This document shows positions 6,692-14,712 of a stretch of DNA of 46,539 nucleotides, in pieces. The translations under genes were made by a program, and so were the position numbers. Each line of letters starts with the position of its first letter. Position 1 is the stretch's first letter. This DNA is from an uncultured Eubacteriales bacterium (GTDB lineage Bacteria; Bacillota; Clostridia; Oscillospirales; Oscillospiraceae), in assembly GCA_900545815.1 (NCBI GenBank), contig URAM01000013.1, forward strand, positions 1-46,539. Direction: 5' to 3'. The notes beneath the pieces were generated by a model. That model was not told the DNA's origin and did no database searches. It saw only the letters and a list, made by a program, of their open reading frames with translations.

Positions 6692-7387
6692 ATGAAAGAA
6701 ACTGGAATGTGGGGTCATACCCCTTACGTATGTTACGGTGAAAAAAGCGACCAGGTCTGCCTCTTCCTCCACGGCCAGTCCGGCAACAAAGAGGAGGGAG
6801 AGCGGTTCGCCCAGATCGCCAACCCCAAAGGCTGGCAGGTGGTGGCCATCGACCTGCCCCAGCACGGCCAGCGGCAGGGGGGCGCGGAACCGTTCCTGCC
6901 CTGGGTGGTGGTGCCGGAGCTGGAACAGGTGTGGCAGGAGCTGCAAGGACGCTGGTCCCGTATCGCCCTCCGCGCCAACAGCATCGGCGCATGGCTGTCC
7001 ATGCTGGCACTGGCCGGGAAGCCGGTGGACACCAGCCTGTTCGTGTCGCCGGTGGTGGACATGGAGAACATGATCCAGAACATGATGACCTGGGCAGGGG
7101 TCACCGAAGAACGCCTGGAGCGGGAGCGGGAGATCCCCACCGACTTCGGCCAGACCCTCTCCTGGGAGTATCTGACCTACGTCCGCCAGCACCCCGTCCA
7201 CGCCCTCAGCGCCCACACCCACATCCTCTACGGCGACCGGGATGACCTGGTGCCCCAGCCGGTGGTGGAGCGCTTCGCCCAGGCGGAGGGTGCTGACATG
7301 ACCGTTTACCCCGGCGGCGAGCACTGGTTCCACACGCCGGAGCAGCTGGAGGTCATGGGAGCGTGGGAGGAACGGTGCCTGCCTTGA
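6692..7387 (+). CDS. Alpha/beta hydrolase of unknown substrate
   Basis: 231 residues with the alpha/beta hydrolase order: oxyanion-loop HGQSGNK (residues about 27-33), AIDLPQHGQR, nucleophile elbow RANSIGAW with the serine near residue 97, acid in YGDRDDLV (about 181-188) and histidine in GGEHWFH (about 208-214). The elbow reads A-x-S-x-G instead of G-x-S-x-G, which is tolerated in the superfamily. No signal peptide, so cytoplasmic. Ribosome site AGAAGGAA precedes ATG 6692. It is transcribed from its own promoter through a leader that contains a terminator-like hairpin. Esterase or acyl-hydrolase activity is a family-level inference. Confidence 0.8.
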   Translation: MKETGMWGHTPYVCYGEKSDQVCLFLHGQSGNKEEGERFAQIANPKGWQVVAIDLPQHGQRQGGAEPFLPWVVVPELEQVWQELQGRWSRIALRANSIGAWLSMLALAGKPVDTSLFVSPVVDMENMIQNMMTWAGVTEERLEREREIPTDFGQTLSWEYLTYVRQHPVHALSAHTHILYGDRDDLVPQPVVERFAQAEGADMTVYPGGEHWFHTPEQLEVMGAWEERCLP

Positions 7388-7421
7388 TTGGAAAAAATGT
7401 GTGTATCTTCCTGCGAGAACA

Positions 7422-7450
7422 TTGCAATCCCGCCCCAAATCACGTATAAT
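7422..7450 (+). promoter_or_regulatory. Promoter of the BspA-like gene
   Basis: TTGCAA (7422-7427), 17 bp, TATAAT (7445-7450), 51 bp before the start codon. Confidence 0.7.
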
Positions 7451-7501
7451 GTGAGGGAGGATACCCCACAAGACACGTGACAAGGAAAGGATGGAACAAC
7501 G

Positions 7502-8425
7502 ATGAAACACACCCGGAATCGCCTCCTGGCGTTGGCGCTGGCATTGACCATGGCGCTGTCCACCCTGGCCACCGGCACCCTGGCGGTACAGACCGCCCAG
7601 CCTGCTGACACCGCCGTGACCACCATGGCCGTGAAGACCAGTGGCAAATGTGGCAAGAACGTCAAATGGAGCTATGACAAAAAGACCAAGACCGTGACCA
7701 TCAGCGGCAAGGGCGCCATGGCCAACTACGGCGGCGACAACGTCTACGCTCCCCCGTGGTCTGACCTGGACGTCCGCAAGATCGTGGTCAAGAAGGGCGT
7801 CACCACCATCGGCGACAAAGCCTTCGCCCACTGCGAAAACCTCCAGTCGGTGACCATCCCCGAAGGCGTCACCAGCCTGGGCATCGAGATCTTCTTCGAC
7901 TCCACCAAGCTGGGCACCATCACCCTGCCCAAGAGCCTCAAGAAGGTCAACAGAGCCACCTTCTACGGCGCATACGTCAGCGGTTATAAGGTGGCCTCCG
8001 GCAACAAATACTTCTCCGCCTCCAAGGGCGTCCTCTTCAACAAGAAGAAGACCAGCCTGGTGGCCTATCCCTTCCGCAGCAAGGCCACCAGCTACACCAT
8101 CCCCAAGACGGTGAAGTCCATCGAGCCCTACGCCTTCAGTACGGAAGCCAATGGCACCTGCAAGCTGAAAAAGATCACCGTCCCCACCAGCGTCACCAGC
8201 GTCAAGGACGACGCCTTCTGCAGCCTGTACAACTGCAAGGTGTACTTCAAGGGCAAGGCGCCCAAGAACCTGTACAAGGGTCTGGGCAGGTATGCCAGCA
8301 TCACCATCTACTACGTGAAGAAGTACGAGTCCGGCTACAAGGCGGTGAAGACCGCCGTGGCAAAGCAGGTCAAGGCCGACCCGTTCAGCGAGCTGGAAGT
8401 GTATTTCAAGACCTGGAAAGGCTGA
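7502..8425 (+). CDS. Secreted leucine-rich-repeat protein, BspA/LRR_5 type
   Basis: 307 residues. A signal peptide covers residues 1 to about 29 (MKHTRNRLLALALALTMALS, cleavage near LAVQTA). The mature part opens with CGKNVKWSYDKKTKTVTISG, the lead-in typical of BspA repeat proteins. Several 22-24-residue LRR_5 repeats follow (for example VTTIGDKAFAHCENLQSVTI and SVKSIEPYAF-type units). No sortase motif, membrane anchor or cell-wall-binding domain is visible, so it is probably released or loosely held at the surface. The very Lys-rich sequence gives a basic protein. The family is linked to adhesion and surface recognition in gut bacteria; the ligand here is unknown. It has its own promoter and terminator. 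Confidence 0.85.
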   Translation: MKHTRNRLLALALALTMALSTLATGTLAVQTAQPADTAVTTMAVKTSGKCGKNVKWSYDKKTKTVTISGKGAMANYGGDNVYAPPWSDLDVRKIVVKKGVTTIGDKAFAHCENLQSVTIPEGVTSLGIEIFFDSTKLGTITLPKSLKKVNRATFYGAYVSGYKVASGNKYFSASKGVLFNKKKTSLVAYPFRSKATSYTIPKTVKSIEPYAFSTEANGTCKLKKITVPTSVTSVKDDAFCSLYNCKVYFKGKAPKNLYKGLGRYASITIYYVKKYESGYKAVKTAVAKQVKADPFSELEVYFKTWKG

Positions 8426-8462
8426 GCATACGCCAACGGAAAACCGAATCACGCCAACGAAA

Positions 8463-8500
8463 AAGACCGGTCGGAGCACCACGCTCCGGCCGGTTTTTTC
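8463..8500 (+). terminator. Terminator of the BspA-like gene
   Basis: Stem ACCGGTCGGAGC / GCTCCGGCCGGT (one G-T pair) with loop ACCAC, followed by TTTTTT. Confidence 0.85.
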
Positions 8501-8596
8501 TCGATTTTCCGATAGGATAGTATGATGATTTCGCAGCAAAAAAGCAAGTTTCCAGATAAAAAGTGCTCTGACCGCGCACAAACCACAAGGAAGCCA

Positions 8597-8626
8597 TTGA
8601 CAACTGACCGCTCCGCCCACTATAGT
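8597..8626 (+). promoter_or_regulatory. Promoter of the replisome-organizer-like gene
   Basis: Perfect -35 TTGACA (8597-8602), 18 bp, TATAGT (8621-8626), 38 bp upstream of the ATG. Confidence 0.65.
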
Positions 8627-8664
8627 GACCTTGCCTCCCAACGGGAGGGGAAAGGAGCACAAAA

Positions 8665-9381
8665 ATGGCAATACGTAGGATGTTTGCAAAATCCATCACC
8701 GACAGCGACGACTTCCTGGACCTGCCCCTGGACGTGCAGCTGCTGTACTTCCACCTGGGGATGCAGGCGGACGACGAGGGGTTCCTGAACAGCACCAAGA
8801 AGATCGTGCGGATGCTGGGGGTGGAGCCGGACGCATTAAAAATCCTCTGCGACATGGGGTTCTTGATCCCGTTCCCGTCGGGGGTGGTGGCCATCCGGCA
8901 TTGGCACGTGAACAATAAGATCCGCAAGGACCGATATAGCGGCACCCAGTTCCTGGCCGAGCGGGAGCAGTTGACACAACGGTATGAGGTGTATGAGTGG
9001 GCGGTTCCGGGAGAGGGGAGCGCGGAAACCAGTTTCGGAACCGTGGAAACCAACTTTGGAGAAGCGGTAACCACTTGCCAACCACTTTTCGGACAAGCGG
9101 GTGCGAAGGAAAGGGAAGGTAAGGATAGGGTAGGAGAGGAAAGGGAAGGAAAGGCGAGTGAAGTAGAGCGTAGCGAAGGGGAGAAAAGTGAAGAAAAGCA
9201 AAGCATAGCGCAGCCCAGCGGAGGAGAGGAAACGAGGTTCGTCGCCTCTCAGGAAGGGTTTTTCACAAATCCACAGCCGTCGGAGGTTGCGTCGGTGGGG
9301 GAGAAAGAAGAGAAAGAATTTTTTGATTTCGAGTTTCAACGGAAGAAGGAGGAAGCCCTTCGACGCCTGCGAAACTACTAG
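8665..9381 (+). CDS. Phage-type replisome organizer N-terminal domain protein (orphan)
   Basis: 238 residues. The first 95 match the winged-helix N-terminus of phage replication initiators: RRMFAKSITDSDDFLDLPL, QLLYFHLGMQADDEGFLNS, KIVRMLGVEPDALKILCDMGFL and VVAIRHWHVNNKIRKDRYSG. Residues about 125-200 are a low-complexity Glu/Lys/Arg/Ser linker encoded by an almost pure purine run (9100-9200), and the last 40 form a charged helix. In prophages this protein opens the origin and recruits DnaC/helicase. Here it stands alone between core genes, with its own promoter and ribosome site GGAGGGGAAAGGAG and no other phage genes. It is either a domesticated leftover or a small satellite's only survivor. 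Confidence 0.75.
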   Translation: MAIRRMFAKSITDSDDFLDLPLDVQLLYFHLGMQADDEGFLNSTKKIVRMLGVEPDALKILCDMGFLIPFPSGVVAIRHWHVNNKIRKDRYSGTQFLAEREQLTQRYEVYEWAVPGEGSAETSFGTVETNFGEAVTTCQPLFGQAGAKEREGKDRVGEEREGKASEVERSEGEKSEEKQSIAQPSGGEETRFVASQEGFFTNPQPSEVASVGEKEEKEFFDFEFQRKKEEALRRLRNY

Positions 9382-9445
9382 GTTCATCCCCGCCCCCTGG
9401 GAGGAGCCGTTTGGCTGCTGCGGCGGACGCAGCGCATCAGAGCAA

Positions 9446-9481
9446 AAGAGAACCACGCAGCGGCTTATGGCTGCGTGGTTC
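9446..9481. terminator. Bidirectional terminator between replisome-organizer and lactate permease genes
   Basis: Perfect 11-bp stem AACCACGCAGC / GCTGCGTGGTT (9451-9461, 9470-9480). On the minus strand it is followed by CTCTTTTG; on the plus strand the T tract is weak. The GAACCACGC stem recurs at three other terminators in this window. Confidence 0.75.
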
Positions 9482-9498
9482 CTGGAGCGCTGGAAGGG

Positions 9499-11127
9499 TC
9501 AAATCCCGATCCCAAGATAGAGCACCCATACAATGGCGCAGTAAATGAGACAGGGCAGCAGATTGGTTCGGATGATCTTGCCCTCGCTGCCGGGGGCATT
9601 GGTGGTGGAGGTGACCGCCACCACATTGTTGATGCAGATCATATTCCCTAGGGCGCCGCCGGTGATCTGCAAGGCCACGATGGTGGTGGTGGACAGCCCC
9701 AGCAGCTGTGCAGTCTCGTACTGCAAGGGGCCAAACAGGGTGCTGGACACGGTGCAGGAACCGGAGACAAAGGCACCAAAGATGCCAATGACCGGAGACA
9801 TATAGGGGAAGGCGCTGCCCACCAAATCTACCATCAGCTGGCTGATCTGGGAGAGCATACTTTCCAGCCCCGAACCGTTCTCACCGGAGTGCATCATCAG
9901 CTGTACCATGGCCACGCCGGCGATGAGGGCAATGGTCAAGTTGGACATCTGTCGGGCAGTGTCCTTTGCTACCTGCCCTGTCTCGCGTCCCGGCACCTTG
10001 CGTATCAGCGTTGTCACCAGCGCCACCACGCCGAAGGGGAAGATGCCTGGGTTGTACGCCCACTGGAAATCTAGGCTCAGTCCCTTTACCCCTAAGATGT
10101 TGTGGATGGGGATGTAGATGCCCTTCAAAATCTCCTTTAGCCCGAAGGCGTCCACACGGGTGACAAAGAGCAGCAGGGCGATGGCCAAATAGGGCGTCCA
10201 AGCCAGTAAAAATTGACCAGTGGTGGGTGGCTCCCCCAAATCCGATGAGGGGACAGAGACCTCTTTTCGGAAGCGCCAGCAGTGCTTGGGTACCAGGATG
10301 TGAAAGCGAGCGGCCAGGACGGTGAGGAACATCCCCGCGATGGCGCCTACGATGGAAGCAAACTCCGGCCCTAAGAAGGTGCCCAGCAGATAGTAAGGCA
10401 CGAGAAAGCTCGGGGCGGCCAGCAGGGAGAAGGGGAGCATTTCCAAGATCCGCCGCAGCCGCTGCTCCCGCTCACCGAAGCAGAGCACCAGCACGGCCAC
10501 CAGCAGGATGGGCACCACCAGGCCGCCCCCCCCCAGATAGAAACACACCTTGTGGGTCACCGCTCTGGTGAACCATTCTTGCGCCACACCGGAGGAGGCC
10601 AGTTGGTCAGCCATGTTGGAGACGGTGGTCAGGGTGGGGGTGCCGGCGGCGGCGAAGGGGACGGGAGTGCTGTTGGAGATCAGGGACACCACACAGGCGG
10701 GCACCGCAGGGAACCCCAGGCCCACCAACAGCGGCGCTGCCAGCGCCGCTGGCGTGCCGAATCCGGCAGAGCCTTCGATGAACGCCCCAAAGAGGTAGCC
10801 GATGATGATGGCTTGGATGCGGGGGTCGGGGGAGATGGTTTGAAAGCCGCTGCGGATGACATCCATCAGACCGGCTTTTTTTAGTGTATTCTGCAAGAAG
10901 ATGGCGCCTGCCACGATGAGCAGCAGATCAACTGCTTTCAAAATACCATAAATGGTATATGCCGCCGTGTTCAGCGGCGCCACCTGCCAGACAAAAAGCA
11001 CCAAAAGCAGAGTGAGCAGAAAAGAGATGCCCACCGATTTGGAGGCGGAGACGTTGCGCAGAACCATAAGGAAAAAGGCCAGCAGCAACGGGATGGCGGC
11101 TAGGATGGCGTGGGTGGTGGTGTACAT
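9499..11127 (-). CDS. lctP: L-lactate permease (LctP/LldP family)
   Basis: 542 residues, the usual length. Hydrophobic throughout (about 13-14 spans) with family landmarks AYTIYGILKAVDLLLIVAGAI, FLQNTLKKAGLMDVIRSGF, GYLFGAFIEGSAGFGTPAAL, SNSTPVPFAAAGTPTLT and, near the end, ITGGALGNMICINNVVAV. The family moves L-lactate (also D-lactate or glycolate) with protons across the cytoplasmic membrane. ATG 11127 has GGGAGG 10 bp upstream; longer frame extensions lack a ribosome site. Its promoter region has three ATTGGT-type operator palindromes, so expression is very likely controlled by a lactate-responsive FadR-family repressor encoded elsewhere. No lactate dehydrogenase genes are adjacent. Confidence 0.93.
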   Translation of the reverse strand: MYTTTHAILAAIPLLLAFFLMVLRNVSASKSVGISFLLTLLLVLFVWQVAPLNTAAYTIYGILKAVDLLLIVAGAIFLQNTLKKAGLMDVIRSGFQTISPDPRIQAIIIGYLFGAFIEGSAGFGTPAALAAPLLVGLGFPAVPACVVSLISNSTPVPFAAAGTPTLTTVSNMADQLASSGVAQEWFTRAVTHKVCFYLGGGGLVVPILLVAVLVLCFGEREQRLRRILEMLPFSLLAAPSFLVPYYLLGTFLGPEFASIVGAIAGMFLTVLAARFHILVPKHCWRFRKEVSVPSSDLGEPPTTGQFLLAWTPYLAIALLLFVTRVDAFGLKEILKGIYIPIHNILGVKGLSLDFQWAYNPGIFPFGVVALVTTLIRKVPGRETGQVAKDTARQMSNLTIALIAGVAMVQLMMHSGENGSGLESMLSQISQLMVDLVGSAFPYMSPVIGIFGAFVSGSCTVSSTLFGPLQYETAQLLGLSTTTIVALQITGGALGNMICINNVVAVTSTTNAPGSEGKIIRTNLLPCLIYCAIVWVLYLGIGI

Positions 11128-11182
11128 GGCAAAAAATCCTCCCTCGTGGATGGAATGGGCTAAACTTGTGTTACGAGTTTGG

Positions 11183-11211
11183 ATTATAGCAAAAAAGTTG
11201 AGAAAATGCAA
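11183..11211 (-). promoter_or_regulatory. Promoter of the lactate permease gene
   Basis: On the minus strand TTGCAT (11211-11206), 17 bp, TATAAT (11188-11183), giving a leader of about 50 bases to the ATG. Confidence 0.75.
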
Positions 11212-11218
11212 GAATTTT

Positions 11219-11291
11219 ATTGGTTCTACCAATTATAATGGCGCAAAAGTGACGATTGGTAGAACCGGCTGAGGGGATTGGTCGCACCAAT
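11219..11291 (-). promoter_or_regulatory. Three FadR-family operator palindromes (LldR/PdhR type)
   Basis: Site 1 ATTGGTTCTACCAAT (11219-11233) and site 3 ATTGGTCGCACCAAT (11277-11291) are perfect 6-3-6 palindromes; site 2 ATTGGTAGAACCGGC (11255-11269) is a degraded one. They match the ATTGGTNNNACCAAT consensus known for E. coli PdhR and LldR. Site 1 begins 8 bp upstream of the -35 box, and the sites' centres are 36 and 22 bp apart, compatible with co-operative binding or looping. Confidence 0.8.
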
Positions 11292-11339
11292 CGAGGCGAT
11301 TGTGAACGAAATACAAGCTGCGCAGCGCCGCAGCGCTCC

Positions 11340-11365
11340 GAAAACTTGCCAGTGGCAAGTTTTTA
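11340..11365. repeat. Isolated hairpin
   Basis: AAAACTTGCC AGT GGCAAGTTTT is a perfect stem followed by TTA, between the permease operators and the dispersed repeat. No gene ends nearby on the plus strand. The rest of 11292-11419 holds nothing that I can assign. Confidence 0.6.
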
Positions 11366-11419
11366 GCCAAGGCCATGCCGGTTTTATAAGCATGGTGCGT
11401 TGGTTCTTTCAGGAAAACA

Positions 11420-11722
11420 AAAAAGAACCACCCAACAGACGTTGCGTAGTTCTTTTTATATGTTGTACAAGCCCGTCAATCCCTCCGTCAGCCGTTCCGG
11501 CTGACTGCTCCCTTTACACAAGGGAGCCATTGGGCGTGTCCTCCAGAGGAGTGATTTTGCAAAACCTGGAACCCCCTCTTATGTAGGTGGAGGTGGCACA
11601 CTGCAACATCTCCCAGCCTCCCCTGTGCAAGGGGAGGTGGCACGGAGTGCCGGAGGGGTTGTCCGGCGAGCGTAGCGCATGGGAAGGTGCGCCTTACGGT
11701 TCGCTGTACGAGTTTGCAAATC
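11420..11722 (-). repeat. Dispersed modular hairpin repeat, copy 1
   Basis: Starts with a terminator-like hairpin (AAAAAGAAC..GTTCTTTTT, 11419-11457), then a module-A pair of hairpins (GGGAGC-type and GTCAGCC / GGCTGAC, about 11478-11530), a spacer GGGCGTGTCCTCC..AACCTGGAA, then a module-B pair (CCTCCCC / GGGGAGG and GGCAC GGA GTGCC, about 11610-11655) and a 63-bp tail (about 11660-11722). The tail is identical, inverted, in copy 2. Confidence 0.8.
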
Positions 11723-11742
11723 CGGCAAAGAGATCTGCCCCG

Positions 11743-11784
11743 AAAAACAAATAACAGCCCCTGCAAGCAGGAGCTGTTATTTGT
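11743..11784 (-). terminator. Terminator of rpmB
   Basis: Long stem AAATAACAGC(C)CCTGC / GCAGG(A)GCTGTTATTT starting 12 bp past the rpmB stop, followed on the minus strand by GTTTTTCG. Confidence 0.85.
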
Positions 11785-11795
11785 GAATGCACAAA

Positions 11796-11981
11796 TCACG
11801 CACGGGTAACTTTACCGGAACGGAGGCATCTAGAACAGACGTAGACGTGAGTGGGAGAGCCGTTCACGATTGCCTTGACGCGCTTCACGTTGGGCTTCCA
11901 GGCGCGATTGGAACGGCGATGGGAATGGGAAACCTGGATACCGAACACTACGCCCTTGTCGCAAAAGTCGCACTTAGCCAT
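11796..11981 (-). CDS. rpmB: 50S ribosomal protein L28
   Basis: 61 residues, standard bacterial length. MAKCDFCDKGVVFGIQVSHSH with CxxC at residues 4-7, and YVCSRCLRSGKVTRA with a second CxxC, so this is the zinc-binding form. RRSNRAWKPNVKRVKA is the typical middle. L28 is part of the large subunit near the E site. AGGAGG lies 9 bp before the ATG. It is transcribed alone from a promoter at 12035-12063 that lies back-to-back with that of hprK. Confidence 0.97.
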   Translation of the reverse strand: MAKCDFCDKGVVFGIQVSHSHRRSNRAWKPNVKRVKAIVNGSPTHVYVCSRCLRSGKVTRA

Positions 11982-12034
11982 TTTGCATACCTCCTCTTAA
12001 AAAACTTCGCAGCTTTGTTAAAAACAGCTTTATT

Positions 12035-12063
12035 ATCATAGCAGATGACAGAGCAAAAATCAA
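12035..12063 (-). promoter_or_regulatory. Promoter of rpmB
   Basis: On the minus strand TTGATT (12063-12058), 17 bp, TATGAT (12040-12035). Confidence 0.65.
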
Positions 12064-12133
12064 GAGGAAGATTGAAAAAAATCGAAAATTTCCTCACTTT
12101 TTCTGCGCACCGCAGCCCAAAGCCCCCGCACCC

Positions 12134-12162
12134 TTGTCAGATGGGAGAAAAACAGGTATACT
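12134..12162 (+). promoter_or_regulatory. Promoter of hprK
   Basis: TTGTCA (12134-12139), 17 bp, TATACT (12157-12162), 41 bp before the start codon. Confidence 0.7.
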
Positions 12163-12203
12163 GAAAACAGAAACGGCCTTTCTGCCGAACAGGAGGGATG
12201 ACC

Positions 12204-13142
12204 ATGGAGGAAAACAAGGGTGTACCCCTTTCCTCAATCATAAAGGAATTCAAACTGGAGGTTTTGAGCCAGAGCAGCCAGTTTGACAAGACGAAGATTC
12301 AAGTTACCAGCATCAACCGGCCAGGGCTGCAGCTGATGGGCTACTATGACTACTTTGACGAGAAGCGGGTGCAGCTGCTGGGCAAGGCAGAGTACAGCTA
12401 TATGCGCACCATGACTGCCGACCAGCGGTTCACCTTCTTTGACAGCCTGTTCTCCCGCGGCATTCCGGCGCTGATCATCGCCCGTGATCTGGAGATCTTT
12501 CCAGAGTGCTACAGGGCGGCGGAACGGCAGGACTGCACGGTGCTGCGGACGAACCAGGTCACTGGCGAATTCATGAGCGACCTGACTGCCGCTCTGCGCA
12601 GCCACCTGGCGCCCCGCATCACCCGCCATGGAGTCTTGATGGAGGTCTACGGCGAAGGCGTCCTGCTCATGGGGGAGTCCGGCGTGGGCAAGAGCGAGAC
12701 GGCCATCGACCTGATCAAACATGGCCATCGTCTCATTGCCGATGATGCGGTGGACATCACCAAGATGAGTCCGGACACGTTGGTTGGTTCCTCGCCGGAG
12801 CTTATCCGCTACTATGTGGAAATGCGGGGCATCGGCGTCATTGATGTGCGCCATATGTTCGGCATCTCCGCCGTCAAGGAGAGCCAGACCATCGACCTGA
12901 TCGTGAATCTGGAGCTGTGGCGGGACAACTGCGCCTACGACCGGCTGGGGCTGGAGGAGCACTATACCACGCTGCTGGACGTGCAGGTGCCCACCGTGAC
13001 CATCCCGGTCAAGCCTGGGCGGAACCTATCCATTATTATCGAGGTGGCAGCCATGAACAACCGTCAAAAGAAGATGGGATTCAACGCCGCCAAAGCGTTT
13101 ACGGAGCAGTTGGACGCCCACTTTGGGTTGGGGACGGAATGA
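12204..13142 (+). CDS. hprK: HPr kinase/phosphorylase
   Basis: 312 residues, usual length. The N-terminal domain (to about 130) is followed by the kinase domain with the P-loop GESGVGKSETA (about 152-162), IADDAVDI, and the HprK/P signature EMRGIGVIDVRHMFG (about 203-217). The enzyme phosphorylates and dephosphorylates HPr on Ser46; HPr-Ser-P with CcpA sets carbon catabolite repression in Firmicutes. ATG 12204 was taken because AGGAGG at 12191-12196 is 7 bp upstream; ATG 12198 would be 1 bp from it. The neighbours usual in other Firmicutes (lgt, trxB) are absent. The gene, with rpmB, sits between inverted copies of the dispersed repeat. Confidence 0.95.
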   Translation: MEENKGVPLSSIIKEFKLEVLSQSSQFDKTKIQVTSINRPGLQLMGYYDYFDEKRVQLLGKAEYSYMRTMTADQRFTFFDSLFSRGIPALIIARDLEIFPECYRAAERQDCTVLRTNQVTGEFMSDLTAALRSHLAPRITRHGVLMEVYGEGVLLMGESGVGKSETAIDLIKHGHRLIADDAVDITKMSPDTLVGSSPELIRYYVEMRGIGVIDVRHMFGISAVKESQTIDLIVNLELWRDNCAYDRLGLEEHYTTLLDVQVPTVTIPVKPGRNLSIIIEVAAMNNRQKKMGFNAAKAFTEQLDAHFGLGTE

Positions 13143-13183
13143 CCGCCTGAGACGGTGACAGAGCCTGAGAAATGTATCCACCC

Positions 13184-13531
13184 GTAAAGGGAGCTGTCAG
13201 CTGGAACGGCTGACGGAGGGGTTTGCAAACTCGTACAGCGAACCGTAAGGCGCACCTTCCCATGCGCTACGCTCGCCGGACAACCCCTCCGGCACTGCGT
13301 GCCACCTCCCCTTGCACAGGGGAGACTGGGAGATGTTGCGGCGTGCCACCTCCACCTACATAAGAGAAGGTTCCAGGTTTTGCAAAATCATTCCTTTGGA
13401 GGACACGCCCCATGGCTCCCTTGTGTAAAGGGAGCTGTCAGCGTAAGCTGACTGAGGGATTGTCAAACTCGTACAACATATAAAAAGAACCACGCAACGT
13501 CCTGGGATGGGCGTTGTGTGGTTCTGCTTTT
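13184..13531 (+). repeat. Dispersed modular hairpin repeat, copy 2 (inverted relative to copy 1)
   Basis: Order: module A (GGGAGCTGTCAGC..GCTGAC, 13188-13217), the 63-bp linker identical to copy 1 in reverse, module B (GGCAC TGC GTGCC and CCTCCCC / GGGGAG), the CCAGGTTTTGCAAAA..GGACACGCCC spacer, a second module A (13423-13460), CTCGTACAACATATAAAAAG, and the terminator stem GAACCACGCAACG / CGTTGTGTGGTTC (13486-13524). That hairpin probably also terminates argF transcripts. Confidence 0.8.
13483..13531. terminator. Terminator shared by hprK and argF sides
   Basis: GAACCACGCAACG and GCGTTGTGTGGTTC form a long stem around TCCTGGGATGG, followed by TGCTTTT on the plus strand and preceded by a TTTTT-complement run, so it can work in both directions. 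13532-13662 holds only the argF 3' untranslated region, with a weak CGCCTG / CAGGCG hairpin. Confidence 0.65.
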
Positions 13532-13662
13532 ATAATGTGCTGCGTGGAAGGGGCGAACCCCCAGGGCAGGTTTGAATAGTTGCTCATCCTTATACTCCTA
13601 CCCGAACCGTCTCCCCGCCTGTTGACAGGCGCAGCTTGTATTCCGTTAGTGTCAGCCTCGCA

Positions 13663-14649
13663 TTACAGCGTCGCTGCCATGACGGCCTTAATGGTATGCA
13701 TCCGATTCTCCGCCTCATCGAACACGATGGATGCGGGGCCTTCAAACACCTCATCGGTGACTTCCATGGCGTCCCGCTGGAACCGTTCACCCATCTCCTT
13801 GCCGATGGCGGTCTTATGGTCGTGGTAGGCGGGCAGGCAGTGCATGAATTTGGCCTGGGGGCCGGCGTTGTCCATCAGTTTCTGGTTCACCTGGTAGGGA
13901 GACAGGTCGTTCAGACGTTCCTCCCACACTTCCACCGGCTCGCCCATGGACACCCACACATCGGTATAGATCACGTCTGCGCCCTTGGTGCCCTCGATGG
14001 GGTCTTCGGTGAAGGTCAGGGTGGCGCCGCTCTCATCGGCCAGCTTTCCGCAAATTTCCATCAGGTCGGCGGAGGGCCAATATTTCGCCGGGGCGCAGGC
14101 GGTGAAGTTGACGCCCATCTTGGCGCAGCCTACCATGAGGGAGTTGCCCATATTATAGCGGGCGTCGCCCATGTAGACGAAGTTGATGCCCTTCAGGCGG
14201 CCGAAGTGCTCCTGGATGGTCAGGAAGTCGGCCAAGATCTGGGTGGGGTGGAACTCGTTGGTCAGGCCGTTCCACACAGGCACGCCGGCATACTGTGCCA
14301 GCTCCTCTACGATGCTCTGACCGTAGCCGCGGTACTCAATGCCATCGAACATGCGACCCAGAACCCGTGCGGTGTCGGCGATGGATTCCTTCTTGCCGAT
14401 CTGGGAACCGGAGGGATCCAGGTAGGTGGCGTGCATCCCCAGGTCGTGGGCGGCCACCTCAAAGGAGCAGCGGGTGCGGGTGGAGGTTTTTTCGAAGATC
14501 AGGGCGATGTTCTTGCCACAAAAATCATCGTGGCGGATGCCCTGTTTTTTCTTCGCCTTCAGCTCGGCGGCCAAGTCCAGCAGGGACTGGATCTCGTCCG
14601 GGGTGAAGTCCAACAGTTTCAAAAAGTTTCTGCCTTTCAGGTTCATCAT
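13663..14649 (-). CDS. argF: Ornithine carbamoyltransferase, catabolic/anabolic type undetermined
   Basis: 328 residues. Carbamoyl-phosphate loop FEKTSTRTRCSFE (about 53-65), the HPTQ motif in NEFHPTQILADF (about 131-142), SMGEP-containing WVSMGEP (about 230-236) and the ornithine motif FMHCLPAYHD (about 267-276) are all present. The enzyme makes citrulline from ornithine and carbamoyl phosphate. No arcA, arcC or other arg genes adjoin, so biosynthetic or catabolic use cannot be decided. The start ATG ATG at 14649/14646 follows AGGAGG by 6 or 9 bp. The promoter's -10 region overlaps an inverted repeat ATAATA / TATTAT that could be an operator. Confidence 0.93.
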   Translation of the reverse strand: MMNLKGRNFLKLLDFTPDEIQSLLDLAAELKAKKKQGIRHDDFCGKNIALIFEKTSTRTRCSFEVAAHDLGMHATYLDPSGSQIGKKESIADTARVLGRMFDGIEYRGYGQSIVEELAQYAGVPVWNGLTNEFHPTQILADFLTIQEHFGRLKGINFVYMGDARYNMGNSLMVGCAKMGVNFTACAPAKYWPSADLMEICGKLADESGATLTFTEDPIEGTKGADVIYTDVWVSMGEPVEVWEERLNDLSPYQVNQKLMDNAGPQAKFMHCLPAYHDHKTAIGKEMGERFQRDAMEVTDEVFEGPASIVFDEAENRMHTIKAVMAATL

Positions 14650-14712
14650 TCCTAGCCTCCTGTCAACGTCTCAACGGGCAGTATCCCAGCGCCCGATGTC
14701 ATAAACATAACG

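Noticed and set aside
6470..8689. 739-codon minus-strand frame
   Set aside because: Runs antisense through three well-supported plus-strand genes (hydrolase, BspA-like and deacylase end); long only because of high GC.
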